DNA from: Clostridia bacterium
GTDB taxonomy: Bacteria > Bacillota > Clostridia > Oscillospirales > Acutalibacteraceae
DNA: 37,364 bases
Reading direction: 5' to 3'
Assembly: GCA_017430145.1 (NCBI GenBank)
Contig: JAFRNP010000129.1
Coordinates: 1 to 37,364, forward strand
Position numbers and translations under genes: made by a program. The notes under the pieces are model-generated. The model was given only the letters and a program-made list of their open reading frames with translations. It was not told the origin of the DNA and made no database searches. Below, one piece after another: positions 16,317 through 23,953 of this stretch. Numbering within the stretch: position 1 is the first letter of the stretch; the number at the start of each line of letters is the position of its first letter.

Positions 16317-16696
16317 CGGTCGTTCTCTCCTTCCGGTATGGTCTCTTTCAGCAGGTCGCTCGTCGCGATCACGTCGGCGCCCAGGCCCAGCGCATCCGGT
16401 ATGACCGCCTCGCCCGTCCCGACGCGCGTTTCAAGCGTAAAGGCGTTGATCTCGCGCATCAGATCGAAGATCCTGTCCTTCGGGATCTCCGCCGACGTCT
16501 TCACCGGCAGCACCGGCGCGTCGGGGAATACGGTCCTGACCGTGGTGCAGACGGTCCGTTTCGGTGCGGTCAGCTCATCCAGTGCGAACTGATACCCGCG
16601 TTTGCAGGAATTGCCCGTAATGACGGGCGGGTTGCCCGGCGCCGCCGTGATCCGGCAGCTTTTCGGGCAGACGATACAAACGATATCCATGCTCAT
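16313..16696 (-). CDS. DUF1667 protein, Cys-rich partner of GlpA/GlpB-like oxidoreductases
   Basis: The protein has 127 residues. It carries DIVCIVCPKSC near the N-terminus and GNSCKRG at about 28-34. The four cysteines look suited to a metal or Fe-S site. DUF1667 proteins are almost always encoded next to a GlpA-like and a GlpB-like flavoprotein in anaerobic Firmicutes, and probably form the third subunit of that complex. Here it lies between the GlpB-like gene (4-bp overlap) and the kinase gene (4-bp overlap). The exact electron-transfer role is inferred from context. Confidence 0.87.
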   Translation of the reverse strand: MSMDIVCIVCPKSCRITAAPGNPPVITGNSCKRGYQFALDELTAPKRTVCTTVRTVFPDAPVLPVKTSAEIPKDRIFDLMREINAFTLETRVGTGEAVIPDALGLGADVIATSDLLKETIPEGENDR

Positions 16697-17955
16697 CCCT
16701 CCTGCGCTTTCGGTACGATCTTAAATGTAACGCGGCTGTTTTCGGTCAGCCCGAACCGCTCGAAGTCCAGCGTCAGCGTTTCCATCTCCGGCGGGCGGAG
16801 AAAGGCGTACCGTTTGCCCAGTACCTCGTTCCCGTCCGCATAGATCTTCAGGCTGGCGCCGTCCAGCGGTTCCTTTGAACGGAAAAACAGGGTCGTTTTG
16901 CTGTTGTCCCGGTTCAGGTCAAGCGTCTGCGGCACGAGATACAAAAGCGATGCGTCCGCCTGCAGCTCCAGGAGCTTACGCGGCGCTTTTTTGTAATTTG
17001 CGGCGTTTTTGCCCGCGATCGCGGCATTTTCGGAGACGTAATCCACCAGGTCGTTGACGTGCAGCGCGTTCCCGCAGGAGAACACGCCGTCCACGTTCGT
17101 CATGAACTGCCCGTCGCAGACCGGGCCCTTCGTCCGGTCGTCAAGCTTCACGCCCAGCGCCTCGGCGATCTCGTTTTCCGGGATCAGCCCCACGGAAAGG
17201 ATCAGCGTATCGCACGCCACGTATTCCTCCGTCCCCGGGACCGGCCGCATGGCGTCGTCCACGGCGGATATCTCCACCCCCGTCACCCGGTCCTCGCCGA
17301 ATACGCGCGTCACGGTTTTGGAGAGGTAAAGCGGGATCCCGTAGTCGTACAGGCACTGGTGCAGGTTGCGCGTCAGGCCGGAGGGCGTGGGCTTTGCCTC
17401 GTACACGCCTAAAACCTTCGCGCCCTCCAGCGTCAGCCTTCGCGCCATGATCAGCCCGATATCGCCCGAGCCGAGGATCACGCAGTTGTTCGCCGGCTGC
17501 AGCCCCATCAGATTGGTGAAATGCTGCGCCGTGCCGGCGGTAAACACGCCCGCCGGACGGGTCCCGTGGATGAAAACCTGCTTGGCGGTCCGCTCCCGGC
17601 AGCCGGTGGCAAGCACCAGCGCGTTCGCCGACAGCACCGTTACGCCGGAGCGGTTGACGGCATGGATGACAAACCCGCCGCCGTCGGATTCCGTTTTTGT
17701 GACAAAAGTCTCGGTGAAAACGTCGATATCCCTGGCGCGCACCTCGTTTATATACCGCTGCGCGTACTCGGGGCCGGTCAGCCGCGCCCCGAACCGCAGC
17801 AGGCCGAAGCCGTCGTGGATGCACTGCTTCAGGATGCCGCCGAGCCTGTTCTCCCGTTCGATCAGACAGACGGCGGCGCCGCTGTCGTTCGCGCTGACGG
17901 CTGCGGCAAGGCCCGCGGGGCCGCCGCCGATCACGATCACGTCATACGGTTTCAT
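16693..17955 (-). CDS. NAD(P)/FAD-dependent oxidoreductase, GlpB/HcnB-like subunit
   Basis: The protein has 420 residues. The FAD-binding start is VIVIGGGPAGLAAAV (6-20). A second nucleotide-binding site reads VILGSGDIGLIMARR. TGCRERTAKQVF and VDGVFSCGNALHVNDLVDYVSE are typical of the pyridine-nucleotide-disulfide oxidoreductase-like subunits that pair with GlpA-type dehydrogenases. It probably passes electrons between the GlpA-like flavin and NAD(P) or another carrier. Its start codon lies within the 3' end of the GlpA-like gene (14-bp overlap), showing tight coupling. Family secure, electron acceptor unknown. Confidence 0.9.
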   Translation of the reverse strand: MKPYDVIVIGGGPAGLAAAVSANDSGAAVCLIERENRLGGILKQCIHDGFGLLRFGARLTGPEYAQRYINEVRARDIDVFTETFVTKTESDGGGFVIHAVNRSGVTVLSANALVLATGCRERTAKQVFIHGTRPAGVFTAGTAQHFTNLMGLQPANNCVILGSGDIGLIMARRLTLEGAKVLGVYEAKPTPSGLTRNLHQCLYDYGIPLYLSKTVTRVFGEDRVTGVEISAVDDAMRPVPGTEEYVACDTLILSVGLIPENEIAEALGVKLDDRTKGPVCDGQFMTNVDGVFSCGNALHVNDLVDYVSENAAIAGKNAANYKKAPRKLLELQADASLLYLVPQTLDLNRDNSKTTLFFRSKEPLDGASLKIYADGNEVLGKRYAFLRPPEMETLTLDFERFGLTENSRVTFKIVPKAQEG

Positions 17956-19672
17956 CGTCGGCGCCTCCCTTCGTTTTGCCGTACGTGATGACGGCGCTGT
18001 CTGCGGATTTTCTGACGTCCTCCGGGGGGACGCCGAGGAATTCGGCGATGATCTTTACGACGAGCGGCGAACAGAAGCCGCCCTGGCAGCGCCCCATGCC
18101 GGGCCTTACGCGCTTTTTGACGCCGTCGACGGTGGGGACGCAGATCGGCGAACGGAGCGCGTCCAAAATCTCGCCCTTGCTGACCTCCTCGCAGCGGCAG
18201 ACGATCACGCCGTAATCGGGGTTCTGCCGGATCATTTCCGCCCGCTCGTCGTCGGGCATGTCCCGCAGGACCGGCACGCCCTTCCGGATGGGGTCGAACG
18301 CCTCGTTCTTTTCAACGGGGGAGTTCTCAGAAAGCATCTCCACCGCCATTTTTTCAATATCCAGCGCCACCGCAGGCGCGGTGGTCAGCCCCGGGGACTG
18401 GATGCCGGCGCAGTGGATCAGGTTCTTCGTCCTCCGGCCCTTTTCGATAATAAAATCTTCTTCAAAGGTCGGGGCGCGCACACCCGTGAAATAGGTGATG
18501 ATATCGCTTTTTGACAGCCCCGGCATGGACACGGTCTGCTTGTCAAACACCGTTTTGATGCTGTCGGCGTTCGTCGCATAGTTTTCCTTTTCATACGTCT
18601 CAACGGCGTCGGGGCCCACCAAAAGATTATCGTGGACGGTGTGCAGGATCCCGCCGCCCTTGGAATGGGATTTATCGTGGGCGGGCAGCTCTTTCACGGA
18701 CGAAACTGAGTGCATATAGACGCCCGCTTTTTTGTCAAGGATGGAATTCGTGCCGCGCCGCGGATGGATGGAATAAAAGCGGTCGTCCGCCATTTTGGCG
18801 ATCTCCTCGGCAAAAACGCCCGCCGCGTTGATCACAAGCCGCGGATAGACCGTCCCGCGGTTCGTGCATACGCTGAGGATCTCGCCGTTTTGCACGTCCA
18901 TGCCCAGCGCCGCCGTGCTCAGTGAAACGCGGGCGCCGTTTTGCACGGCGTTTTCGGCGTAGGCGATGGTCAGGCCGTAGGGGCACACGCACCCCGTGGA
19001 GGGATTGGAAATTGCAAATTTGAAGGCGTGGTTCAGATTCGGCTCCCGGCGGTGAAGCTCTTTGCCGGAGATGATCTCCGTATCCTCGATCCCGTCCCGG
19101 TATTTCCGCAATAGGCAGTATGCGCCGATCAGCGGACGCAGGGCGCCGTTTAAAAAGCCCACGTACTGGCCCACGCGGCGGAATCCCACGTTCAGCTCCC
19201 GGCACACGTCGCCGTACATGCGGTTGCCGCGCCGGACGTATTTGTGCTTCAGCGAACCCTTGCCGAGATCGACGCCCGGGTGGACCTCGCCGTCGTTTCT
19301 GCCCGAGGCGCCCAGCGCCAGGTCGGCTTCTTTTTCGATCAGCAGCACGTCCAGCTTCCATTTCGTCAGCTCTCTTGCGATCGAAGCGCCGGAGATCCCG
19401 CCGCCGATGATGAGCACGTCCGGGCTTTTGCCGTCAAGGGCGCTGTCCGTTATGGCGGGCAGGCGCATTTCTTCAGGCACGGCGCCGGTAAAGACCGCGT
19501 CGTTGACCACGTGCGTCGTGCTGTTTTTGGTCGCGGCGGCCATACAGGCGGAAACGATCTCGCCCCAATCGCCGCTTTCTCCCCGCACGGAAACGGCGCC
19601 GTTCTCATAAACCGCGGTAAACTTTCCGCCGAAAGCCTTTTGCAGCTTTTTGTTGATCTTTTTGATATTCAA
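17942..19672 (-). CDS. GlpA-like FAD-dependent dehydrogenase with C-terminal [2Fe-2S] domain
   Basis: The protein has 576 residues from the chosen start. About 85 N-terminal residues precede the FAD site DVLIIGGGISGASIAREL (85-102). The DAO-type dehydrogenase domain follows (GASGRNDGEVHPGVD, VGPDAVETYEKENYATN). The C-terminus has a BFD-like [2Fe-2S] domain with CRCEEVSKGEI and GRCQGGFCSP, giving four cysteines. Relatives oxidise glycerol-3-phosphate or similar compounds in anaerobes. I place the start at a TTG (19670-19672) because GGAGGTGA lies four bases upstream, whereas the ATG at 19738 lies within the -10/transcription-start region of the promoter. First gene of the five-gene operon; substrate unproven. 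Confidence 0.87.
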   Translation of the reverse strand: MNIKKINKKLQKAFGGKFTAVYENGAVSVRGESGDWGEIVSACMAAATKNSTTHVVNDAVFTGAVPEEMRLPAITDSALDGKSPDVLIIGGGISGASIARELTKWKLDVLLIEKEADLALGASGRNDGEVHPGVDLGKGSLKHKYVRRGNRMYGDVCRELNVGFRRVGQYVGFLNGALRPLIGAYCLLRKYRDGIEDTEIISGKELHRREPNLNHAFKFAISNPSTGCVCPYGLTIAYAENAVQNGARVSLSTAALGMDVQNGEILSVCTNRGTVYPRLVINAAGVFAEEIAKMADDRFYSIHPRRGTNSILDKKAGVYMHSVSSVKELPAHDKSHSKGGGILHTVHDNLLVGPDAVETYEKENYATNADSIKTVFDKQTVSMPGLSKSDIITYFTGVRAPTFEEDFIIEKGRRTKNLIHCAGIQSPGLTTAPAVALDIEKMAVEMLSENSPVEKNEAFDPIRKGVPVLRDMPDDERAEMIRQNPDYGVIVCRCEEVSKGEILDALRSPICVPTVDGVKKRVRPGMGRCQGGFCSPLVVKIIAEFLGVPPEDVRKSADSAVITYGKTKGGADDETV

Positions 19673-19729
19673 ACTGTCACCTCCGCCCAAAAACGTCCGC
19701 AGCCGGACAACCGGCAGTATTACAGTTTT

Positions 19730-19763
19730 ACTATACATAGAAATCCGAGGATTGTCAATCCTC
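19730..19763 (-). promoter_or_regulatory. Promoter of the redox operon with palindromic operator
   Basis: On the minus strand, TTGACA (19758-19753) and TATAGT (19735-19730) are separated by 17 bp. A perfect palindrome, GAGGATTG-T-CAATCCTC (19747-19763), covers the -35 box. A dimeric repressor bound there would block polymerase. The placement also shows that transcription starts downstream of the ATG at 19738, which supports the TTG start at 19672. Confidence 0.82.
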
Positions 19764-19889
19764 AGAAGACGCGGATCGCGTTTTTTAAAAAAAGACGTTC
19801 CTTGCCGGGACCGGATCCTTTTATCATTTTACTTGATTTTTCGGCAGGAAGCGGGTATGATGGATATAACAACGACCCGGAGGTTTTTT

Positions 19890-21074
19890 ATGAAACGAAC
19901 TGTTATTTCCTGTCTTGCCGCGGTATCTGCGGTCGGCGCAGGCGCCCTCTTTTTATATGCGTTCCCCAAATGGGTGCCGGCGCTCTATTTTCTTTCCGTC
20001 GCGCTGTTTATGTTCACCGTTGGTATGGTCACCTGGCTGTTTACGCAGAAAAAGCCGGTATGGAAGGCGCTGATCGCGGCAGCCGCTTACGCCGCGGGAT
20101 TTCTCGCGCTGGTGTTTCTGATCAATAACGTCCTGCTTCACGAGAACCGGTCCGAAACGGCGGCGGCGATCCTTTCGGTCCTGAACATCGTGTTTTTTAT
20201 CGTGTATTATGTACGCCTTTCGCGCGGCAAACAGCGCAGGCGCGCCGTCGCTGCGGGCGCATCGGGGCTCTGTGTTCTGCTGGTCGTTTTGTATATTCTG
20301 GCGATCTGCATCATCCCGAATTATCCGTCGTTCCCGAAGGGGCCGGCGGTCGATCTTGCGGGCTATACGCTTGTGTTTGAGGACGAATTTGAGGGCGACA
20401 GCTTAAACTGCGACGTGTGGCACGACCGTGCGCTCGGCGCGCGCCGCAACGGCTTCAATTCCTCAAAGCAGGCCCAGGTCAGAGACGGCAACCTGATACT
20501 TACGGCGCAGTACCGGGAGGACGGCGAATACGGGGAAGGCTGGTATTCCGGTATGGTCAGCCTGAAGCAGTGGTATAATAAGGGGTATTTTGAGATCCGC
20601 TGCAAGTGCAACGACGGCGGCGGCTTCTGGAGCGCGTTCTGGCTGCAGGCGCAAAACCCCTATGACCACGAAAAGTCCGCGGGCGGTCCCGGCGGCTGTG
20701 AGATCGATATTTTTGAGGCGATGAGCGCGAACGCAAGCACGAAGGCGAAAAGGGATTCCGTCAGCGTCAATCTCCACTGCAACGGCGGCGACGACGTGGA
20801 GAATATCGACTCCAAAAACGTGGGGCATTTCCGCGGCAATAACATTTACACCGAGTACAACACCTACGCCTGCAAGTGGACGGAGGACGAGTATATCTTT
20901 TACATAAACGGCAAAGAGTGCGCGCGCAGCAGCTTTTCGAAAGGCGTGTCGCAGGAACCCGAAGAAGTGATCGTGTCTCTTGAGATCCCCGAAGAGATCG
21001 CCCACGAAAAGGATTACACCACGCAGTTTATCGTGGATTACGTCAAAATCTATCAGGTATCCTCCGATGATTGA
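19890..21074 (+). CDS. Membrane-anchored glycoside hydrolase family 16 (beta-glucanase-like)
   Basis: The protein has 394 residues. The N-terminal 145 residues hold about five membrane helices (near 5-23, 30-51, 58-80, 93-110, 119-142). A GH16 domain then runs from LVFEDEFEGDSLNCDVWH (161-178) to the C-terminus. The catalytic motif EIDIFE is at 271-276, with E271 the nucleophile, D273 the helper and E276 the acid/base. GH16 enzymes cut beta-1,3- or beta-1,3-1,4-glucans, agar or carrageenan. The catalytic domain should face outward after the last helix. The ATG at 19890 follows CGGAGG; a much longer frame upstream overlaps the opposing promoter and is rejected. It stands alone. Substrate not determinable by eye. 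Confidence 0.9.
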   Translation: MKRTVISCLAAVSAVGAGALFLYAFPKWVPALYFLSVALFMFTVGMVTWLFTQKKPVWKALIAAAAYAAGFLALVFLINNVLLHENRSETAAAILSVLNIVFFIVYYVRLSRGKQRRRAVAAGASGLCVLLVVLYILAICIIPNYPSFPKGPAVDLAGYTLVFEDEFEGDSLNCDVWHDRALGARRNGFNSSKQAQVRDGNLILTAQYREDGEYGEGWYSGMVSLKQWYNKGYFEIRCKCNDGGGFWSAFWLQAQNPYDHEKSAGGPGGCEIDIFEAMSANASTKAKRDSVSVNLHCNGGDDVENIDSKNVGHFRGNNIYTEYNTYACKWTEDEYIFYINGKECARSSFSKGVSQEPEEVIVSLEIPEEIAHEKDYTTQFIVDYVKIYQVSSDD

Positions 21075-21216
21075 AAAAGCGGTTTTTCCGGGATACAGCA
21101 TCACGATGGGGTACGGCCTTGAAAACGTCGGGGGGCCGTTTCTCAACGGTTTTCTGTTAAAGGATCGGCGCAAAGGAGACCGATTGTTTGGTTTTGAGCT
21201 TTTGTTGTCATCCGAA

Positions 21217-21239
21217 AACCACTCGTTAGACGAGTGGTT
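21217..21239. repeat. Perfect 10-bp hairpin with 3-nt loop
   Basis: AACCACTCGT (21217-21226) and ACGAGTGGTT (21230-21239) pair perfectly around the loop TAG. It is followed by a run of A, not T, so it is not a canonical terminator for the upstream plus-strand gene. It resembles the subterminal hairpins of IS200/IS605 ends, but no transposase is present. Confidence 0.55.
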
Positions 21240-21440
21240 CAAAAAAAAGCTTAAGCGATGAAGTAGACAAAAAACTCCTTTTGAGATAAAAACAGAGTGC
21301 GGTCTGCCAACTGCACAAAGAAAGCATAAAAGTAAAATAAGAAACAGTATTACGGATGTACACCCACGCAGATGAAGAAAGCATGAAGCGGACAAGTCAG
21401 ATCTTCCGGAATGCTATTAAACAGAATCAGGCATAATAAA

Positions 21441-21479
21441 ACCGGGCAGCCGATCAAGCTGTCCGGTAATCTTTTTTTA
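21441..21479 (+). terminator. Intrinsic terminator
   Basis: ACCGGGCAGC (21441-21450) pairs with GCTGTCCGGT (21458-21467) with one G-U pair, followed by AATCTTTTTTTA. This is the nearest good terminator for plus-strand transcription from the GH16 gene. Confidence 0.85.
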
Positions 21480-21550
21480 GGGCAGAAAAAAAACAGGCGG
21501 TGGTGGTTTCTGTGGTGGTTTTTAGATGCTGCAGCAACTCACTGAAAAAC

Positions 21551-21586
21551 AAAAAAGCCCGTAAACCGCGTGGGTAAGGGCTTTTC
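21551..21586 (-). terminator. Terminator of the tRNA-Thr gene
   Basis: Read on the minus strand, AAAAGCCC and GGGCTTTTTT form a stem just after the tRNA 3' end, ending in a T run. Pairing of the loop sides (TTACCC with GGTTTA) extends it. The plus strand also ends in CTTTTC, so it may work both ways. Confidence 0.8.
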
Positions 21587-21588
21587 TG

Positions 21589-21664
<76 letters not shown>

Positions 21665-21686
21665 ATTTCATCTGTCAACAAGCGAT

Positions 21687-21715
21687 ATTATACACAAAAA
21701 CAAAGGGTATGTCAA
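21687..21715 (-). promoter_or_regulatory. Promoter of tRNA-Thr
   Basis: On the minus strand, TTGACA (21715-21710) and TATAAT (21692-21687) are separated by exactly 17 bp, a perfect consensus. Transcription should start about 15-20 bases before the tRNA 5' end. Confidence 0.92.
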
Positions 21716-21946
21716 GAGATTTTCAAAATTTTTTTCGTATCCCGCGCAGATACTGTTTTTCGGATGGTCAGCCCCGGTTTTATCGGATACGGCCGGCTCT
21801 TTCTTTGGTAAAGGTGTTCGGCGGCAGAAAACACTTTTTCCCGCTCGCCATTGTGACATAATCGTTCGATTCCGGGGAACACTGTTGATAAAACACAGAA
21901 AAAGACGTCGGGCGGCTCCGGTCGTCAGGGCGTCGGGGGAGGCAAC

Positions 21947-22381
21947 ATGATCGAACAGGATACGATCCGCTTACTGCGGGAATGTGATTCCGGCGCGAAG
22001 ATGGGCGTGCAGTCCATTGACGACGTGATGGACTATGTGCACGACGAACGTCTGCGCCGTTCGCTTGACGACTGCCGCCGGGCGCACGCGGCGCTGGGGG
22101 AGGAGATCCGGGACCGGCTGGATCGCTTCGGCGACGAGGGGAAGGATCCGAACCCCATCGCCAAGGGGATGTCGTGGCTCAAATCCAAGGGGATGCTCGC
22201 CGTCAACGGCTCCGACAGTACCGTGGCGGATCTGATGACGGACGGCTGCGGCATGGGCGTCAAATCCCTGAGCCGGTACCTCAACGAGTACGAGGCGGCC
22301 GAGGAGTACGCCAAGGATATCGCCAAACGCCTGATCCGTCTCGAGGACGCTCTCATGACCGACGTCAGAGCGTATCTGTAA
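21947..22381 (+). CDS. Conserved helical protein, possible ferritin-like/DUF2383-type bundle
   Basis: The protein has 144 residues, soluble and largely helical with many charged residues. CDSGAKMGVQSIDDVMDYVHDERLR and VADLMTDGCGMGVKSLSRYLNEYEAAEEYA form two amphipathic repeats around a short linker, consistent with a four-helix bundle like DUF2383 (ferritin-like fold). Metal ligands are not obvious, and function is unknown. The ATG follows GGGGAGG, and a strong terminator follows at 22435, so it is a single-gene unit. I recall similar proteins as widespread and unannotated in Clostridia; this is from memory, not a search. Confidence 0.75.
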   Translation: MIEQDTIRLLRECDSGAKMGVQSIDDVMDYVHDERLRRSLDDCRRAHAALGEEIRDRLDRFGDEGKDPNPIAKGMSWLKSKGMLAVNGSDSTVADLMTDGCGMGVKSLSRYLNEYEAAEEYAKDIAKRLIRLEDALMTDVRAYL

Positions 22382-22434
22382 AAAAAGACAAAGGGAAAAA
22401 AGCCGGAACACCGCTTTGACGGCGCTGATAACAG

Positions 22435-22473
22435 AAGAAGGAGGTCATTATCAGAAAAAACCTCCTTCTTTTA
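22435..22473 (+). terminator. Intrinsic terminator
   Basis: AGAAGGAGGT (22436-22445) pairs perfectly with ACCTCCTTCT (22460-22469), followed by TTTAT. It ends the transcript of the gene at 21947-22381. Confidence 0.85.
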
Positions 22474-22529
22474 TCCGGGTGCGGGCGGAAGCCCGCCCTT
22501 ATTTGTTACTTTGTATCTTTATTACTTTC

Positions 22530-23867
22530 TTACTTTTTCCTGTATCCCGGGTACCCGTTCTTTTCCTGATACGCGCCGATCTGTTCTATGACGTTCAGCA
22601 CCACGTCGAAGCCGTCGCCGACGGTCTCCATCTGAAAACGCTCGGGCACGTCGTGCCAGGTGTGGTAATAGTAAGTGAGCGTGGGATTCTGTGCCGCAAA
22701 GGTCACTGATTTTGCGCCAGCGCGCGTCATGGGCGTGGAGTCGCAGCCGCCCACGGGGTTGTGCATGCTGCCGCCCTCTTTGCTTTTCATTCCGAGCTCC
22801 TTGAACGCCGCAAGGAACATTTCCTCCAGATCCTTATCAAAACGGCAGTTCTGCCAGTCGTCCTTGACGATGACGTTAAAATGGTCCTCGTCGGCGATGG
22901 AGTCGATATTGATGTGCCATATGTTTTTGCTGAGATCGTCATTTTTGTGCTCTTCCGTAAACGCCATGGAGCCGCGCAGGCCCGTTTCCTCCGAGCCGAT
23001 ATTCAGATCGACGATCCGGCAGTTTTTTGGCATCTTATCCGGGTGTTCGGCGAAATACTTTGTCAGCTCAAAGCTCAGCGCACAGCCGGAGGCGTTGTCC
23101 ATAGCGCCGCGGGAGGCGTTTTCCTCATGCGAGTCGTTCCACATGATCACAAAGCAGCTGGCGATGGCGGTAACGAACGGCGTAAAATGCAGCGCGATAC
23201 GAAAACGTTCAAACCATGCGGCACTCAGGATTGCCGCCGCAAAGTCTGCTTTGAACAGGTCCCCGGCGTATACGACTGCCATGAAAATGGAAGTAAGCAC
23301 CAGAAATACGAAGGCGATCGTACCGAAAACCATTTTGAGGACGGTGACCAGCATACCCATGCCGGGTTTGTCTTTGTACTTATAGGCTTTTGCGGAGTGT
23401 TTCCAGCACCAGCATGTGTCCAGATGTCCGGAAAGGATGATGGTGTAATCAAACTTGCCGTCCGGCGGCAGCAGCTCGCCGTAGGTATTCTGCGAGATCT
23501 TCTGCGGGAAAAACATGTCGGACCATCTCTGGTACAGCAGACAGCAGGTGATGAGCCAGAATGCCGTCAGAAAACCGAAAAACGCCATGCCGAACCACAG
23601 GGGCGTGACCTGCAGGGCAATAAAGGTGCAAATACTCAGGATCAGGCCGGCGTATCCCGCATAGGGGATCCCGCCGATGGCAGATCGGGGCGCCACGAAA
23701 AACTCTTCGGTTTTCGGTTCGATGCCGATGGAACGCAGCTTTTCACCCATATAGTCCGAAAACGCTTTTTCGCCTTTGGAGCCCGGCAGCCGGGAGCCGA
23801 TGGTCTTTGCTGCGTGCAGGATGATTTCATAAGCCTCCTGTGCGTATGTTCTTGTGCTCTCTCTCAT
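22530..23867 (-). CDS. Membrane-embedded M28-family zinc peptidase
   Basis: The protein has 445 residues. M28 zinc ligands are visible: SGHLDT (H148), GAMDNASG (D257), GSEETG (E293/E294), HINIDS and a late YYYHTWHDVPE. M28 enzymes are aminopeptidases or related amidohydrolases. Unusually, two hydrophobic segments (about 68-88 and 92-112) lie before the first zinc ligand and two more (about 175-200 and 226-243) lie between the first and second ligands, so the catalytic domain is split by membrane helices. The ATG at 23867 is preferred over 23888 because GGGAGAG precedes it and the N-terminal helix begins there. Single gene with a moderate promoter. Confidence 0.87.
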   Translation of the reverse strand: MRESTRTYAQEAYEIILHAAKTIGSRLPGSKGEKAFSDYMGEKLRSIGIEPKTEEFFVAPRSAIGGIPYAGYAGLILSICTFIALQVTPLWFGMAFFGFLTAFWLITCCLLYQRWSDMFFPQKISQNTYGELLPPDGKFDYTIILSGHLDTCWCWKHSAKAYKYKDKPGMGMLVTVLKMVFGTIAFVFLVLTSIFMAVVYAGDLFKADFAAAILSAAWFERFRIALHFTPFVTAIASCFVIMWNDSHEENASRGAMDNASGCALSFELTKYFAEHPDKMPKNCRIVDLNIGSEETGLRGSMAFTEEHKNDDLSKNIWHINIDSIADEDHFNVIVKDDWQNCRFDKDLEEMFLAAFKELGMKSKEGGSMHNPVGGCDSTPMTRAGAKSVTFAAQNPTLTYYYHTWHDVPERFQMETVGDGFDVVLNVIEQIGAYQEKNGYPGYRKK

Positions 23868-23886
23868 GTGTCTCTCCCAAAAAACC

Positions 23887-23914
23887 AATTATACAGATAT
23901 CATACTCTGTGTTC
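23887..23914 (-). promoter_or_regulatory. Likely promoter of the M28 peptidase gene
   Basis: On the minus strand, a perfect TATAAT (23892-23887) lies 16 bp after TGAACA (23914-23909), which matches the -35 consensus at four of six positions. It sits about 20 bases before the chosen start codon and overlaps the longer alternative start, which supports the shorter one. Confidence 0.55.
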
Positions 23915-23953
23915 AGAAAAAATGCAACAACATTTTTGGCCGGACGTGCTTTT

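Larger units (their letters stand above)
21075..21588. other. Gene-free stretch between GH16 gene and tRNA
   Basis: I see no credible gene here. It contains an isolated 10-bp hairpin (21217-21239), an intrinsic terminator on the plus strand (21441-21479) and the terminator of the minus-strand tRNA (21551-21586). The terminator lies 370 bp after the GH16 stop codon, so the transcript may carry a long 3' tail or a small unrecognised RNA may end there. Confidence 0.5.

Noticed and set aside
19673..19738. ATG at 19738 as start of the GlpA-like gene
   Set aside because: It lies at the -10 region of the consensus promoter, so it would not be in the transcript. TTG at 19672 with GGAGGTGA fits better.
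19650..19889. Extended N-terminus of the GH16 reading frame starting at 19650
   Set aside because: It runs antisense through the promoter and start of the GlpA-like gene and adds 80 residues without a family match. The ATG at 19890 has a good ribosome binding site and starts a hydrophobic helix.
21217..21239. Hairpin as the GH16 terminator
   Set aside because: It is followed by A residues instead of T on the plus strand and lacks a T-run after the stem on the minus strand.
22480..22502. Hairpin GCGGGC-GGAA-GCCCGC as terminator of the M28 gene
   Set aside because: It lacks a T-run in the minus direction, and the plus-strand terminator just beside it already explains local structure. Its role is unclear.
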